A stretch of 64,000 bases of DNA, taken from Sutcliffiella horikoshii (GTDB lineage Bacteria > Bacillota > Bacilli > Bacillales > Bacillaceae_I). Both the position numbers and the translations under genes were made by a program. The stretch covers positions 744,001 to 808,000 of the forward strand of contig NZ_RXZI01000002.1 in the NCBI RefSeq assembly GCF_021991925.1. Direction: 5' to 3'. Positions within the stretch are counted from its first letter, which is position 1; the number at the start of each line of letters is the position of its first letter. The notes below the pieces were generated by a model, which ran no database searches, was not told the origin of the DNA, and was given only the letters and a program-made list of their open reading frames with translations. Shown here in pieces: positions 26,096 through 34,798 of the stretch.

Positions 26096-26935
26096 TTATG
26101 GAGATGTTTGCAAAAAGTCGAGGATATTGTCATGAACGTGTTGTGGCTTTTCCTCAGGTAAAAGGTGTCCGGTCTTTTTATAAGTAATTAAACTTGAGTT
26201 TGGTAAGTCTTTATGAAGGCGCCGCCCGATTTCAACCGGTACCACTTTGTCCTCTTCTCCCCATATCAAAAGACTTGGAGTTTCAATTTCCCTTAATATC
26301 TCTGCTGCCAAGTCACCTTCCCGATCACGGATCATTCTCGTTAACGCGACAAAAATTTGATCATCATAGAATGGCTCTGTATACCCTGCAATCATCTCAT
26401 CATCTATCAAGGAATGGTCATATACGACATTCAACAAGTTTTTTATGGGTCCCTGTCTTGCCAGCCAATATTTTAACCATAAGTAGAAGTAGGGAATCCT
26501 TGATGAGTAGATGATGGAACGGTGCATCCTTTTCAAGTACCCGGAACTGCAAAGCAATACGACTTTTTCAACAAGTTCTGGTTTTTGATGGCTGATATTC
26601 AAGGAAATCTGGCCGCCCATGGAATGACCAACAAGCACCGTGCGATGGACTCTAAGCTTTTCTAAAAGAGCGATGACCACTTTGGCCATATTCTCATAAG
26701 AATACACAAATTTCTTCGATTTTTCGCTTTTCCCAAATGGAGGAAGATCTATTGCCAAAACCGTATATTCCTTTGTAAGTAATGGAATTAGCCGGCGAAA
26801 GCTGAAAGAAGATGAAAGAAATCCATGAATGAGTACTAGGGTGGGTTTATTGGCAAAAGGAGAATGAGAGTCATGATGAAATTCATAAAACACATTGATT
26901 CCGGCTATGTTGGCAGTGAATTGATTTGTTTTCAT
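26096..26935 (-). CDS. yugF: YugF-like alpha/beta hydrolase
   Basis: 279 residues if started at ATG 26935 (MKTNQFTANIAGINVFYEF). GAGGAGG is 12-13 bases upstream, and an in-frame ATG at 26956 overlaps that site. The alpha/beta hydrolase motifs are the oxyanion loop HGFLSSSFSF, the nucleophile GHSMGG, the acid WGEEDKVVP and the base KTGHLLPEE. No signal peptide. A conserved neighbour of alaR-alaT in Bacillus; substrate unknown. Confidence 0.85.
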   Translation of the reverse strand: MKTNQFTANIAGINVFYEFHHDSHSPFANKPTLVLIHGFLSSSFSFRRLIPLLTKEYTVLAIDLPPFGKSEKSKKFVYSYENMAKVVIALLEKLRVHRTVLVGHSMGGQISLNISHQKPELVEKVVLLCSSGYLKRMHRSIIYSSRIPYFYLWLKYWLARQGPIKNLLNVVYDHSLIDDEMIAGYTEPFYDDQIFVALTRMIRDREGDLAAEILREIETPSLLIWGEEDKVVPVEIGRRLHKDLPNSSLITYKKTGHLLPEEKPQHVHDNILDFLQTSP

Positions 26936-27059
26936 CCTTAATCTTATCCTCCTCATTTTATTGGTTATAGGTATTTTATCCTCTCCTTGCCATTTCAAAC
27001 CTGTGTATTTTTAAGAATGTGTTCTGTAAAATAATCGTAATACTTTTCGGTTGAATTTT

Positions 27060-27068
27060 TGCTATAAT
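27060..27068 (+). promoter_or_regulatory. Extended -10 promoter of alaR-alaT
   Basis: TGCTATAAT gives a TG-n-TATAAT element 38 bases before the alaR start, in an AT-rich stretch. No consensus -35. Confidence 0.55.
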
Positions 27069-27106
27069 GAGTCAATGTTTAAAATGAAGGAGTTGTCAGA
27101 AAGCGT

Positions 27107-27607
27107 ATGCAATTAACTGAAAAAGAATTGGACTTGCTACAAATTATTGAAGAAAACGGAAGAATGGAGATAGATGTCCTATCTAAAATGGTAGAACTGT
27201 CTGCATCAGAAACAGAGAAGATCCTCCAGCAGTTGGAGGAACAACGAATCATTGTGGAATACGGTGCCGTCATTGACTGGCGCAAGGTCGACAATTTTGA
27301 GGGTGTGACGGCCATGATTGATGTAAAAGTGACGCCAAAGCGCGAAGTGGGCTTTGATGAAATTGCAAAGAACATCTATAGATTTCCAGAGGTCAAATCT
27401 GTGTATCTTATGTCTGGGGCCTATGATTTATCTGTGGTAGTGGAAGGCAGATCGCTTTCACAGGTAGCCAACTTTGTTTCAGAGAAGCTATCTACCCTGG
27501 ATTCAGTGATTTCCACGACCACCCACTTCATCATGAAAAAATACAAACATGACGGGACCATTTTTGATCAGGGAGAAGATGACCGCCGCATAGTGGTGTC
27601 TCCATGA
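27107..27607 (+). CDS. alaR: AlaR, Lrp/AsnC family regulator
   Basis: 166 residues. The N-terminal helix-turn-helix is LTEKELDLLQIIEENGRMEI to EKILQQLEEQRIIV. The C-terminal RAM ligand domain runs from about residue 65 (VTAMIDVKVTPKREVGFDEI; YLMSGAYDLSVVVEG). In B. subtilis alaR regulates the alanine transaminase gene alaT in the same operon. Here the alaR stop overlaps the alaT start (ATG at 27604), so the two are coupled. Probably senses alanine or a related amino acid. Confidence 0.9.
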   Translation: MQLTEKELDLLQIIEENGRMEIDVLSKMVELSASETEKILQQLEEQRIIVEYGAVIDWRKVDNFEGVTAMIDVKVTPKREVGFDEIAKNIYRFPEVKSVYLMSGAYDLSVVVEGRSLSQVANFVSEKLSTLDSVISTTTHFIMKKYKHDGTIFDQGEDDRRIVVSP

Positions 27608-28764
27608 GAAATAGAATAGCTGATCATGTACAAAAACTTCAGCCTTCCGGTATTCGCCGTTTTTTCGATTTGGCGGCAAATATGGAAGGAGTCATTTCCC
27701 TTGGAGTGGGGGAACCCGACTTTGTAACATCTTGGGGAGTCAGGGAAGCGTGCATAGCATCCCTGCATAACGGTCATACCTCCTATACAGCAAATGCTGG
27801 TTTGATGGAACTTCGGAAGGAAATAAGCCGCTATTTGGCTCAGGAGTTTGAAGTCGAATATAGTGCAGCAAGTGACATCATCGTGACAGTCGGAGCCAGT
27901 CAGGCCCTGGATCTTTCCATCCGTGCTATCGTTGACCCTGGTGATGAAGTGATTGTAATTGAACCGAGCTTCGTTTCCTATGCCCCGTTGGTTGAACTGG
28001 TAGGGGGAACAGCAGTCAGAGTGGGTGCAGATGCGGAAAGAGGGTTCAGCATTAATTTTTCTGACCTGGAAGCAGCCATTACAGAAAGAACAAAGGCGAT
28101 CCTTCTTTGTTTCCCAAATAACCCGACAGGTACGATGCTAACCAAGGATGAACTTATCCAAGTAAGCCGATTGGTAGAAAAGCATGACCTGCTTGTATTG
28201 TCCGATGAAATTTACGCAGAGCTTTCCTTTGACGAAAAGTTCACAAGCTTTCCTACTCTGCCCAATATGAAGGACAGAACCATTCTGATTTCCGGCTTTT
28301 CAAAAGGTTTTGCGATGACAGGCTGGAGATTGGGGTTTGTGGCTGGACCGACAGATATTATTGAAGCGATGCTGAAAATCCATCAGTATGCCATGATGTG
28401 TGCCTCCACCATGGCACAGTACGGTGCAATAGAAGCGTTGAAAAACGGCAGGCAGGATATTGAAGCGATGAAAAAGAGCTATAAAAGACGCCGTAACTAT
28501 TTTGTTGCATCTCTTAATGAAATAGGATTGCCTTGTCATAACCCAGGAGGAGCCTTTTATGCCTTCCCATCTATAAAACAAACAGGTCTTAGCTCCCAGG
28601 AATTTGCGGAGAGGCTATTACTGGAGGAGAAAGTGGCAGTGGTCCCAGGGGATGTGTTTGGTGAGACAGGTGAGGGATATGTTAGGTGTTCTTATGCATC
28701 CTCCCTTGAGCAGTTGCAGGAAGCTATAAAAAGGATGGAGCGGTTTGTAAAGCAGTTCAGATGA
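27604..28764 (+). CDS. alaT: AlaT, PLP-dependent aminotransferase
   Basis: 386 residues of the class I aminotransferase fold: VGEPDFVTSWGV near the start, FPNNPTGTM, LSDEIYAEL, the PLP lysine in SGFSKGFAMTGWRLG, and YVRCSYASS carrying the carboxylate-binding Arg. B. subtilis AlaT (YugH) is assigned as an alanine:oxoglutarate-type transaminase. It is translationally coupled to alaR. Confidence 0.92.
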   Translation: MRNRIADHVQKLQPSGIRRFFDLAANMEGVISLGVGEPDFVTSWGVREACIASLHNGHTSYTANAGLMELRKEISRYLAQEFEVEYSAASDIIVTVGASQALDLSIRAIVDPGDEVIVIEPSFVSYAPLVELVGGTAVRVGADAERGFSINFSDLEAAITERTKAILLCFPNNPTGTMLTKDELIQVSRLVEKHDLLVLSDEIYAELSFDEKFTSFPTLPNMKDRTILISGFSKGFAMTGWRLGFVAGPTDIIEAMLKIHQYAMMCASTMAQYGAIEALKNGRQDIEAMKKSYKRRRNYFVASLNEIGLPCHNPGGAFYAFPSIKQTGLSSQEFAERLLLEEKVAVVPGDVFGETGEGYVRCSYASSLEQLQEAIKRMERFVKQFR

Positions 28765-28794
28765 TGATAGCAAAGCCTTTACAAAGCCTAGATA

Positions 28795-28830
28795 AAAAAA
28801 GAGGACCAAATCCACCGTGGATTTGGTCCT
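28795..28830 (-). terminator. Intrinsic terminator with T-run on the minus strand
   Basis: AGGACCAAATCCAC at 28802-28815 pairs with GTGGATTTGGTCCT at 28817-28830, a near-perfect 14-base stem. The A-run is on the plus-strand 5' side, so on the minus strand the hairpin is followed by seven T. It terminates the gene at 28916 and may also stop alaT transcripts weakly. Confidence 0.85.
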
Positions 28831-28915
28831 AACAAAAGGGGGAATACTAGAAAGCCTTGATGGTATAGGTATTCCCATGATTTTTACTTTTAAAACCTAA
28901 TTTAGAAAATTCTTT

Positions 28916-29281
28916 TTATTGAGCGCTATATTTTTTTTCGTACAACACTTGCATTACATTCAGGAAGTCTTCATCGGTATATTCTTTGGCTTTGCGCAGG
29001 ATTAATTTTGCTCTTTTTACCCCTACTTCTTCAATCAATTGTTCGAGTTCCGGATCTAACCCTGTGGAATTACCTGTGGAAGTGACGGATTCCAATAGCT
29101 CAGAAGCTGGAACGTCCAAAACAGTTGAGATTTTTAGGATCGTCTGCATGTCAGGATTTTGAAGCCCTGCTTCATATTTTTCAATCGTACCTGTACCAAC
29201 TCGGATCTTTAACGCAAGCTCAGCGGCGGTAAGTTTTGCACGCTCCCTGTAAAAGCGGATGTTTTCCCCGATTTTTCTCAT
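28916..29281 (-). CDS. XRE-family DNA-binding regulator
   Basis: 121 residues from ATG 29281 (GGAGG 8 bases upstream; an upstream ATG at 29305 is rejected). The Cro/CI helix-turn-helix is IGENIRFYRERAKLTAAELA to GTGTIEKYEAGLQNPDMQTI. The C-terminal half (LDPELEQLIEEVGVKRAKLI) is helical and probably for dimerisation. It is divergent from yugI, so the 250-base shared region could be its target. Not recognised in the B. subtilis version of this block. Confidence 0.85.
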   Translation of the reverse strand: MRKIGENIRFYRERAKLTAAELALKIRVGTGTIEKYEAGLQNPDMQTILKISTVLDVPASELLESVTSTGNSTGLDPELEQLIEEVGVKRAKLILRKAKEYTDEDFLNVMQVLYEKKYSAQ

Positions 29282-29456
29282 CCCAATAACCTCCAATGTA
29301 AGCATTTTCTTACTATTATCATACCATGATTAAGTATAAAAAAGTTTGAACATATTTTTACTTTTTCCGTGATTCTAAAATATTTCCCATATTGGGATAT
29401 AAAAGGTAGAAAGCACAAATAATAGATCCGACATAGTTATAGAAGAAAAAGTATTT

Positions 29457-29485
29457 TTGATTAATTAGCGGATATGTGGTATAAT
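29457..29485 (+). promoter_or_regulatory. SigA-type promoter of yugI
   Basis: TTGATT at 29457-29462 and TATAAT at 29480-29485 with a 17-base spacer, about 50 bases before the yugI start. Confidence 0.75.
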
Positions 29486-29536
29486 CTTTTATTGCGTTCA
29501 ATGTGTATAAAAATTAAATTATTTAGGAGTGTTTTC

Positions 29537-29944
29537 ATGTCTGATAAATTCGAAATCGGTAGTGTTTTAACAGGTAAAGTCACAGGTATCCAACCTTATG
29601 GAGCGTTCGTTGCGCTTGACGAAGAAACGCAAGGTTTGGTTCATATTTCCGAAATTACTCACGGTTACGTGAAAGATGTTAATGAACATTTAAAAATGGG
29701 CGATGAGGTTCAAGTAAAGGTTCTGTCTGTTGACGAAAAGTCTAACAAAATCAGCTTGTCCATCAAAGCGACTCAAGAAGCTCCTGCTGAAGCTCCAGCA
29801 GCTGCACCAAGAAAGCCTAAAAAGCGTCAAGCGACTGTAGTGAAAAACCACACAGAAGCAGCACCAGGCGGATTCAACACATTAAAAGACAAATTAGAAG
29901 AGTGGATCGAGCAATCCAACCGTAACGACCTAATCAAGAAGTAA
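29537..29944 (+). CDS. yugI: YugI, S1-domain general stress protein 13
   Basis: 135 residues from ATG 29537, with AGGAGTG upstream. An S1 RNA-binding domain covers residues 5-75 (EIGSVLTGKVTGIQPYGAFV; QGLVHISEI; NKISLSIKA). It is followed by an Ala/Pro linker (APAEAPAAAPRKPKKRQ) and a basic C-terminal helix. B. subtilis YugI is known as general stress protein 13 and associates with ribosomes. The gene has its own promoter and terminator. Confidence 0.92.
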   Translation: MSDKFEIGSVLTGKVTGIQPYGAFVALDEETQGLVHISEITHGYVKDVNEHLKMGDEVQVKVLSVDEKSNKISLSIKATQEAPAEAPAAAPRKPKKRQATVVKNHTEAAPGGFNTLKDKLEEWIEQSNRNDLIKK

Positions 29945-29963
29945 TCTTGATGAAGGGAGAGAG

Positions 29964-29991
29964 AGGCATCCTGTGAGGGGTGTCTTTTTTT
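29964..29991 (+). terminator. Probable terminator of yugI
   Basis: AGGCATCC at 29964-29971 pairs with GGGTGTCT at 29978-29985 with two G-T pairs, followed by TTTTTTTAT. Confidence 0.65.
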
Positions 29992-30002
29992 ATGGATGAG
30001 AG

Positions 30003-30118
30003 GATAATTCTTTTGATTTCCATTCCATGGGCTTCGCTTTCCTACAGGCGGTCCGTGAGCCTCCATACCCTGTTGCGGCTTTTCGCCTGTCCTTTCCTCC
30101 GGCGGAAAGCAAAGCCAT
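30003..30118. repeat. Truncated copy of the dispersed palindromic element
   Basis: Starts near TTTTGATTTCCATTCCATGG (30012) and carries GGCTTCGCTTTCC, GGCGGTCCG and GAGCCTCC, which match the left half of the copy at 30361. The right half has diverged and ends in GGCGGAAAGCAAAGCC, which can fold back on GGCTTCGCTTTCC. No RATCAACA end is visible. Confidence 0.65.
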
Positions 30119-30146
30119 TTGCGGAAAGTGCCGAACAACCAAGTTT

Positions 30147-30272
30147 TTCTTTCGGGTGCCGAATTATCACAATAACTTATGTAAAAGTCACAATCAAAGC
30201 CGAATTAGTTACAATACCAAGCTAATTAGTTACAATCGACCTCCGAAAAGTCACAATCCACTCACCTACATC
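30147..30272 (+). repeat. Array with exact 21-base period, word YACAAT
   Basis: CACAAT or TACAAT starts at 30168, 30189, 30210, 30231 and 30252: four successive steps of exactly 21 bases. Each of the first four units also ends AAAAGT or ATTAGT just before the next word. A weaker unit precedes at 30147 (ending GAATTAT). The 14-15 bases between words vary. It is part of the 620-base gene-free gap 29945-30563, which otherwise holds terminators and palindromic repeats. Confidence 0.85.
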
Positions 30273-30291
30273 AAATTTTCCCCTAAAAAAA

Positions 30292-30555
30292 GAAACCGCC
30301 TCTTTTAGTGAGGCGGTTCCAGACCGTAGAAAAACCCTAATTACTTAGATTTGCATTTAACAGTTGATCTTCATTCCAGGCGCTTAGCTTTCCTGCGGGC
30401 GGTCCGGAAGCCTCCTCGGGCTGCGCCCTGCGGGGTCTTCCCTGTCCCTTCCTCCCGCGGAAGTCTTCGCGCCTTCCACTACGATCAACTTGAAAATTGC
30501 TATGAAATTTACTTTGTCTACAAGCTGAAACCGCCTCTTTTAGTGAGGCGGTTCC
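30292..30555. repeat. Palindromic element flanked by two identical hairpins
   Basis: A 29-base hairpin sequence (stem AACCGCCTC/GAGGCGGTT, loop TTTTAGT) occurs identically at 30292-30320 and 30527-30555. Between them lie AT-rich arms that are imperfect inverted repeats of each other (share GTAGA-AAA and AGTTGATC), and a GC-rich core 30361-30491 running CAGTTGATC to GATCAACTTG. The core holds GCTTTCCTGCGGGCGGTCCG, CTGCGCCCTGCGGGG and GGAAGTCTTCGCGCC. On the minus strand the hairpin at 30292 is followed by TCTTTTTTT, so it can terminate yuzA transcripts. The second copy has no T-run. Confidence 0.8.
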
Positions 30556-30563
30556 CCTGTTAC

Positions 30564-30797
30564 TTATCGAGTTGTTCTTGGTTCTACTTCTCTTTCATGC
30601 TGTTCAGATGGGACAAAAAGAAGCCCAAGGTTGATTAGACCGGCAATTCCTACAAGACCGTAGATAATGCGGGATAAAGCTGCGCTTTGGCCGCCGAATA
30701 TAGCTGCTACAAGATCAAATTGGAAGAAACCAATTAATCCCCAGTTAATAGCTCCAACAATAGTCAGTACTAACGCAATACGTTGTATAGTGCTCAT
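30564..30797 (-). CDS. yuzA: YuzA-like DUF378 membrane protein
   Basis: 77 residues with two membrane helices separated by a short loop: RIALVLTIVGAINWGLIGFF and RIIYGLVGIAGLINLGLLF. The motif GAINWGLIGFF is the mark of DUF378. The position next to yugI and yugJ matches B. subtilis yuzA. Function unknown. Its 3' end abuts one of the duplicated hairpins described at 30292-30555. Confidence 0.9.
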   Translation of the reverse strand: MSTIQRIALVLTIVGAINWGLIGFFQFDLVAAIFGGQSAALSRIIYGLVGIAGLINLGLLFVPSEQHEREVEPRTTR

Positions 30798-30980
30798 AAC
30801 ATTCCCTCCTTGAGAATATAAGTGCTTTCCTCCATATAATTTGTTACAGAGCGAAAATTATTCATCGTTAAAAAAATTTTCAGGAAGCATGATATAAGGG
30901 TACTAACTTTTAACCAAGCTAATTCTTTGCAAGCAATAAAAAAATAATCCATAATCGATGCAAAAGGGAGGTAAGGGAAA

Positions 30981-32144
30981 ATGGACAATTTTATATTCTA
31001 TAATCCAACAAAGTTGATTTTTGGGAAAGGGCAACTTGAAACACTGCCACAGGAAATGGAGGCATATGGTAAGAACGTGCTTCTTGTATATGGTGGTGGA
31101 AGCATCAAGAGAAGTGGACTTTATGACGATGTGGTGAATACTTTACATAAAGCGGGTGCAACAGTAACCGAGCTAGCAGGAGTAGAGCCAAATCCGAGAT
31201 TATCCACTGTGAGAAAAGGAATCGAACTTTGCAAGGAAAATAACATCGATTTTCTGTTGGCGGTTGGTGGCGGAAGTGTCATTGACTGTACAAAAGCAAT
31301 CGCTGCAGGAGCTAAGTATGATGGCGATGTATGGGATATTGTTCTTAAAAAGCATATTGCCACAGAAGCCTTGCCATTCGGTACAGTGTTGACACTGGCT
31401 GCTACGGGTTCAGAAATGAATGCGGGATCTGTCATCACAAATTGGGAAACTAATGAGAAGTATGGTTGGGGTAGCCCGGTGACATACCCTAAATTCTCTA
31501 TCCTCGATCCTGTGAACACCTTCACGGTTCCAAAGGACCATACGGTATATGGGATTGTTGATATGATGTCACATGTGTTGGAACAATACTTCCACCAAAC
31601 AAGCAACACGCCACTTCAAGATCGCATGTGTGAGGCTGTTTTGACCACCGTGATGGAAACGGCACCTCAATTGTTGGAAAACCTGGAAAGCTATGAGCAT
31701 CGCGAGACAATCCTATACAACGGTACGATTGCGCTAAACGGTATGCTGCAAATGGGCTATCGTGGCGATTGGGCGACACACGGCATTGAGCATGCGGTTT
31801 CGGCAATCTACGATATTCCTCATGCAGGTGGACTGGCTATTCTATTCCCGAATTGGATGGAACATGTCTTGGATGCGAATGTTGGACGCTTCAAGCAACT
31901 TGCAGTCCGTGTGTTTGGAGTGCAGGATAAAGGTTCTTCAGACAGGGAAGTTGCCCTTGAAGGTATCCGAAGACTTCGCGAGTTCTGGACTAGTCTGGGA
32001 GCACCGACTCGATTAGCAGACTATGACATTGATGCTAAGAATATTGATAAAATGGCGGAGCACGTCATGTCACACGGAGCGGTTGGTAATTTTAAGTCGT
32101 TATCCTATGATGATGTGGTTTCGATCTTAAAAGCATCCTTATAA
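30981..32144 (+). CDS. yugJ: YugJ, iron-dependent alcohol dehydrogenase
   Basis: 387 residues of the iron-containing alcohol dehydrogenase family. The nucleotide-binding part has [17 protein letters not shown] and [15 protein letters not shown]. Metal ligands are in [30 protein letters not shown], consistent with a BdhA-like NADH-dependent butanol dehydrogenase. Cytoplasmic oxidoreductase; substrate not determined. Divergent from yuzA as in B. subtilis, but the neighbouring paralogue yugK of B. subtilis is missing and the mrp operon follows instead. Confidence 0.92.
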   Translation: MDNFIFYNPTKLIFGKGQLETLPQEMEAYGKNVLLVYGGGSIKRSGLYDDVVNTLHKAGATVTELAGVEPNPRLSTVRKGIELCKENNIDFLLAVGGGSVIDCTKAIAAGAKYDGDVWDIVLKKHIATEALPFGTVLTLAATGSEMNAGSVITNWETNEKYGWGSPVTYPKFSILDPVNTFTVPKDHTVYGIVDMMSHVLEQYFHQTSNTPLQDRMCEAVLTTVMETAPQLLENLESYEHRETILYNGTIALNGMLQMGYRGDWATHGIEHAVSAIYDIPHAGGLAILFPNWMEHVLDANVGRFKQLAVRVFGVQDKGSSDREVALEGIRRLREFWTSLGAPTRLADYDIDAKNIDKMAEHVMSHGAVGNFKSLSYDDVVSILKASL

Positions 32145-32147
32145 ACG

Positions 32148-32186
32148 AAAAAACAGTTGACGGATTTTACCCCGTCAGCTGTTTTT
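32148..32186. terminator. Bidirectional terminator between yugJ and the mrp operon
   Basis: AAAAACAGTTGACGG ending at 32163 pairs with CCGTCAGCTGTTTTT at 32172-32186 with one G-T pair; A-run and T-run on both sides. Confidence 0.92.
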
Positions 32187-32546
32187 CATTTCACGTACCG
32201 TTTCCGGTTTTTCTTTTGTTTTCAAATCATCCTGTACGGAATTTTCCCATAAAGGCACATCTGTATAATAGGCCGCACGTGTAATAAGATGACCTGCCAC
32301 GGGAGCAGTTACGAAGACGAATATGATTCCAAGGACCAATCTGGCACTGAAATAACCATCTTCAAACCAAAAATGCAAAAGTGCAGCAATCAATATGAAT
32401 AACACACCAAGTGTGGCGCTCTTGGAGGCTGCGTGACTGCGGCAATACACATCAGGAAGCCTGATTAGCCCGATGGTCGTTACTAAGCTTAGAAGAGAAC
32501 CTAGTAGGACGACAACGCCGATAAAAATACTAATTGTCTCTGTCAT
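32175..32546 (-). CDS. mrpG: MrpG, Na+/H+ antiporter subunit G
   Basis: 123 residues with three membrane helices in the first 90 residues and a charged tail (KTKEKPETVREMKNS). The family motif GLIRLPDVYCRSHAASKSATLG is complete. It is the last gene of the seven-gene mrp operon and overlaps the end of mrpF by 17 bases. The 3' end runs into the shared terminator. Subunit G is required for assembly of the full Mrp complex. Confidence 0.95.
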   Translation of the reverse strand: MTETISIFIGVVVLLGSLLSLVTTIGLIRLPDVYCRSHAASKSATLGVLFILIAALLHFWFEDGYFSARLVLGIIFVFVTAPVAGHLITRAAYYTDVPLWENSVQDDLKTKEKPETVREMKNS

Positions 32547-32832
32547 ACTCGATTATCTCTCCTTTTTGCAGAAACTTGGAAAATGCGACTGTACCTACAA
32601 ATGCAATGACCCCAATTAAAAGAATGACTTCCAGGAAAGCGTCGGTTCTTAAAATGATGGAAGTGATCGCGGTAATGGCAATTAAATTGATTCCGATAGA
32701 ATCTAGTGCCATGACTCTGTCAGGAATAGAGGGACCTTTAATAACACGATAGACGAGCCCCAAGGTCGAGACGGATATGATGAATAAGCTGATGGCCAAC
32801 AAGGCATCGAATGTACTCTCAAACTCTAACAC
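32530..32832 (-). CDS. mrpF: MrpF, Na+/H+ antiporter subunit F
   Basis: 100 residues with three membrane helices. Family motif YRVIKGPSIPDRVMALDSIG carries the conserved Asp residues. Start GTG 32832 with GGAGGTGA upstream, the binding site lying inside the end of mrpE. B. subtilis MrpF is additionally linked to bile salt/cholate efflux. Part of the membrane-embedded Mrp complex. Confidence 0.95.
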   Translation of the reverse strand: MLEFESTFDALLAISLFIISVSTLGLVYRVIKGPSIPDRVMALDSIGINLIAITAITSIILRTDAFLEVILLIGVIAFVGTVAFSKFLQKGEIIEYDRDN

Positions 32833-32833
32833 G

Positions 32834-33310
32834 TTATCTGGTCACCTCCATGATCGCTTTTTCAAAGGTATTCTTAATTTCAGCTACTGCCTGGTCGGAA
32901 TCAGGAATGTTCATGGCATGGATGTAAAGCACTTTATTGTCATCTGAAACATCCATGACCAGCGTCCCAGGAGTCAAACTGATGAGAAGGGAGAGTAAAG
33001 TGATCTCCCATTCACTCTCAAGTTCCGTAGGCATGGCGAAAATGCCGGGTTCTATTTTTAGTTTTGGACGAAGGATGTCACGAATCACTTGGACATTTGC
33101 CAATACCAGCTCTCGTAAGAAAAGGAATAACAGTTTACCAGCAGCCAAAACCCTTTCAAAATAGAAGCGTCCGGGAATGAAGCGGCGCATGGTGAAAATG
33201 ATCACGAGCCCCCAGAAATACCCTACAAAAAAGTCAGCAAAGGCCCATTCGTTCTTCAGAAACATCCAACTGAATGCAATGATTAAATTAATTAAAATTT
33301 GAAAAGCCAT
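32834..33310 (-). CDS. mrpE: MrpE, Na+/H+ antiporter subunit E
   Basis: 158 residues: two N-terminal membrane segments (MAFQILINLIIAFSWMFL; DFFVGYFWGLVIIF) and a cytoplasmic alpha/beta domain with ELVLANVQVIRDILRPKLKI and LISLTPGTLVMDVSDD, both typical of MrpE. It lies 6 bases downstream of mrpD and 1 base before mrpF. It is needed for stable complex formation. Confidence 0.95.
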   Translation of the reverse strand: MAFQILINLIIAFSWMFLKNEWAFADFFVGYFWGLVIIFTMRRFIPGRFYFERVLAAGKLLFLFLRELVLANVQVIRDILRPKLKIEPGIFAMPTELESEWEITLLSLLISLTPGTLVMDVSDDNKVLYIHAMNIPDSDQAVAEIKNTFEKAIMEVTR

Positions 33311-33316
33311 GAGAAA

Positions 33317-34798
33317 CTACTCCTTTAAAACTGCTTGGATATAGATGGATGGGTCCATCAATGTTTCTGCCGCCTCGTATATATACGGATATACGAATTC
33401 TGCCCCTAAACCGAGAAATGCAGAAATGGCGATAAGTACGACGCTTGGATATATCAATCCTTTTGTGGAACCTTTTTCTTCTTCCACTGTTAATACCTCT
33501 TCTCTAAAGAAGCAATTCATAAATATCTTCATAACAGAATACAGTACCAACAAGCTGGAAAAGAGCATGACCCCTACAAACACATAATGTCCTGTATCCA
33601 GACCACCTTGAACCAATAGAACCTTTCCAACAAATCCACTTAGTGGCGGAATTCCAGCCAGGGCCAGACAAGCTGCAAAGAACATCCAACCAAGAAGTGG
33701 ATGGCGTTTAATAAGGCCGCCCATTTTTTTGATATTATCTGTACCAGTGATGGTGAACATAGCACCTGCCAACAGGAACAATGCCCCTTTGATTACCATA
33801 TCGTGAACCAGATAATAGATTCCACCGGCATAACCAGTTTCAGTAGCGATGGCAACTCCGTAAATGATGACGCCCACTGCGGTTACAATGTTATAAATCA
33901 AGATTTTCTTAACATCCCAGTAAGCGATTGCCCCGATTGCCCCGATCAGGATGGTGATCCCAGCGAGTACCGCAATGATCTGATGGGTAATTTGAGGCTC
34001 ATGATAGAAAATGAGACTGAATGTACGATAGATGGCATAGATCCCAACTTTCGTTAACAATGCTCCAAACAGGGCAGTTACGGCATATGGAGGTGCCTGG
34101 TAGGATCCAGGTAACCAAAAGTATAGTGGGAAAATCCCACCTTTCAGACCAAACACTACTAAGAACAAGATAGCTACTACAGTAAGAATATCCTGTTGAC
34201 CAGCTTGGGCAATTTTATTAGAGACGTCTGCCATATTCAATGTTCCGACCAACCCGTATAAATAAGCCAAGGCTATAACGAATAGGGCAGATGAGATTAC
34301 ATTGACCAAAACATACTTCAAGGATTCCCGCAATTGCACTTTTGTGCCGCCGATCACAATCAGCACGTAGGAAGCCATTAGGAAAACCTCAAAGAATACA
34401 AACAGGTTGAATAGGTCACCTGTCAAAAATGCCCCCATAACACCAGCGATGAGGAACTGGGTAAACGCATAGTAGTAAAAGTTTTCGCGATCCTTTCCGA
34501 TAGAACGGAAGGCAAAAAGTATACAAGTGAAGCTGACGATGACGCCTGTCAATACAAGGAGTGCGGCGAACATATCTGCAACCAATACGATCCCAAATGG
34601 AGGACGCCAGCTTCCAACCTCCAATGTTTGAATTCCCTCTGTATAGACCACATGTACAAGCACGGCAGAGGCAATGGTTGTAAGCGTTAAACTGATGACA
34701 CTAATCACTTTCTGTAGCTTTATCTTCTTTGGTATCAATAATAAAAGTGTAGCTGCAATTAAAGGGATCAGTATCGGTATTATAACTAAGTTATTCAT
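33317..34798 (-). CDS. mrpD: MrpD, Na+/H+ antiporter subunit D
   Basis: 493 residues from ATG 34798 (AAGGGG at good distance; ATG 34807 would be too close). It resembles the proton-pumping NuoM/N subunits of complex I, with about 14 helices. Conserved residues are in FFEVFLMASYVLIVIGG (Glu in helix 5), VFGLKGGIFPLYFWLPGSYQ (Lys) and YLVHDMVIKGALFLLAG. Together with MrpA it forms the ion-translocating core that exchanges cytoplasmic Na+ for protons. Confidence 0.96.
   Translation of the reverse strand: MNNLVIIPILIPLIAATLLLLIPKKIKLQKVISVISLTLTTIASAVLVHVVYTEGIQTLEVGSWRPPFGIVLVADMFAALLVLTGVIVSFTCILFAFRSIGKDRENFYYYAFTQFLIAGVMGAFLTGDLFNLFVFFEVFLMASYVLIVIGGTKVQLRESLKYVLVNVISSALFVIALAYLYGLVGTLNMADVSNKIAQAGQQDILTVVAILFLVVFGLKGGIFPLYFWLPGSYQAPPYAVTALFGALLTKVGIYAIYRTFSLIFYHEPQITHQIIAVLAGITILIGAIGAIAYWDVKKILIYNIVTAVGVIIYGVAIATETGYAGGIYYLVHDMVIKGALFLLAGAMFTITGTDNIKKMGGLIKRHPLLGWMFFAACLALAGIPPLSGFVGKVLLVQGGLDTGHYVFVGVMLFSSLLVLYSVMKIFMNCFFREEVLTVEEEKGSTKGLIYPSVVLIAISAFLGLGAEFVYPYIYEAAETLMDPSIYIQAVLKE

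Noticed and set aside
30027-30308. Open frame with S[HY]N every seven residues through the YACAAT array
   Set aside because: It crosses a truncated palindromic repeat and the array, has no plausible start signal and ends in a hairpin. Non-coding.
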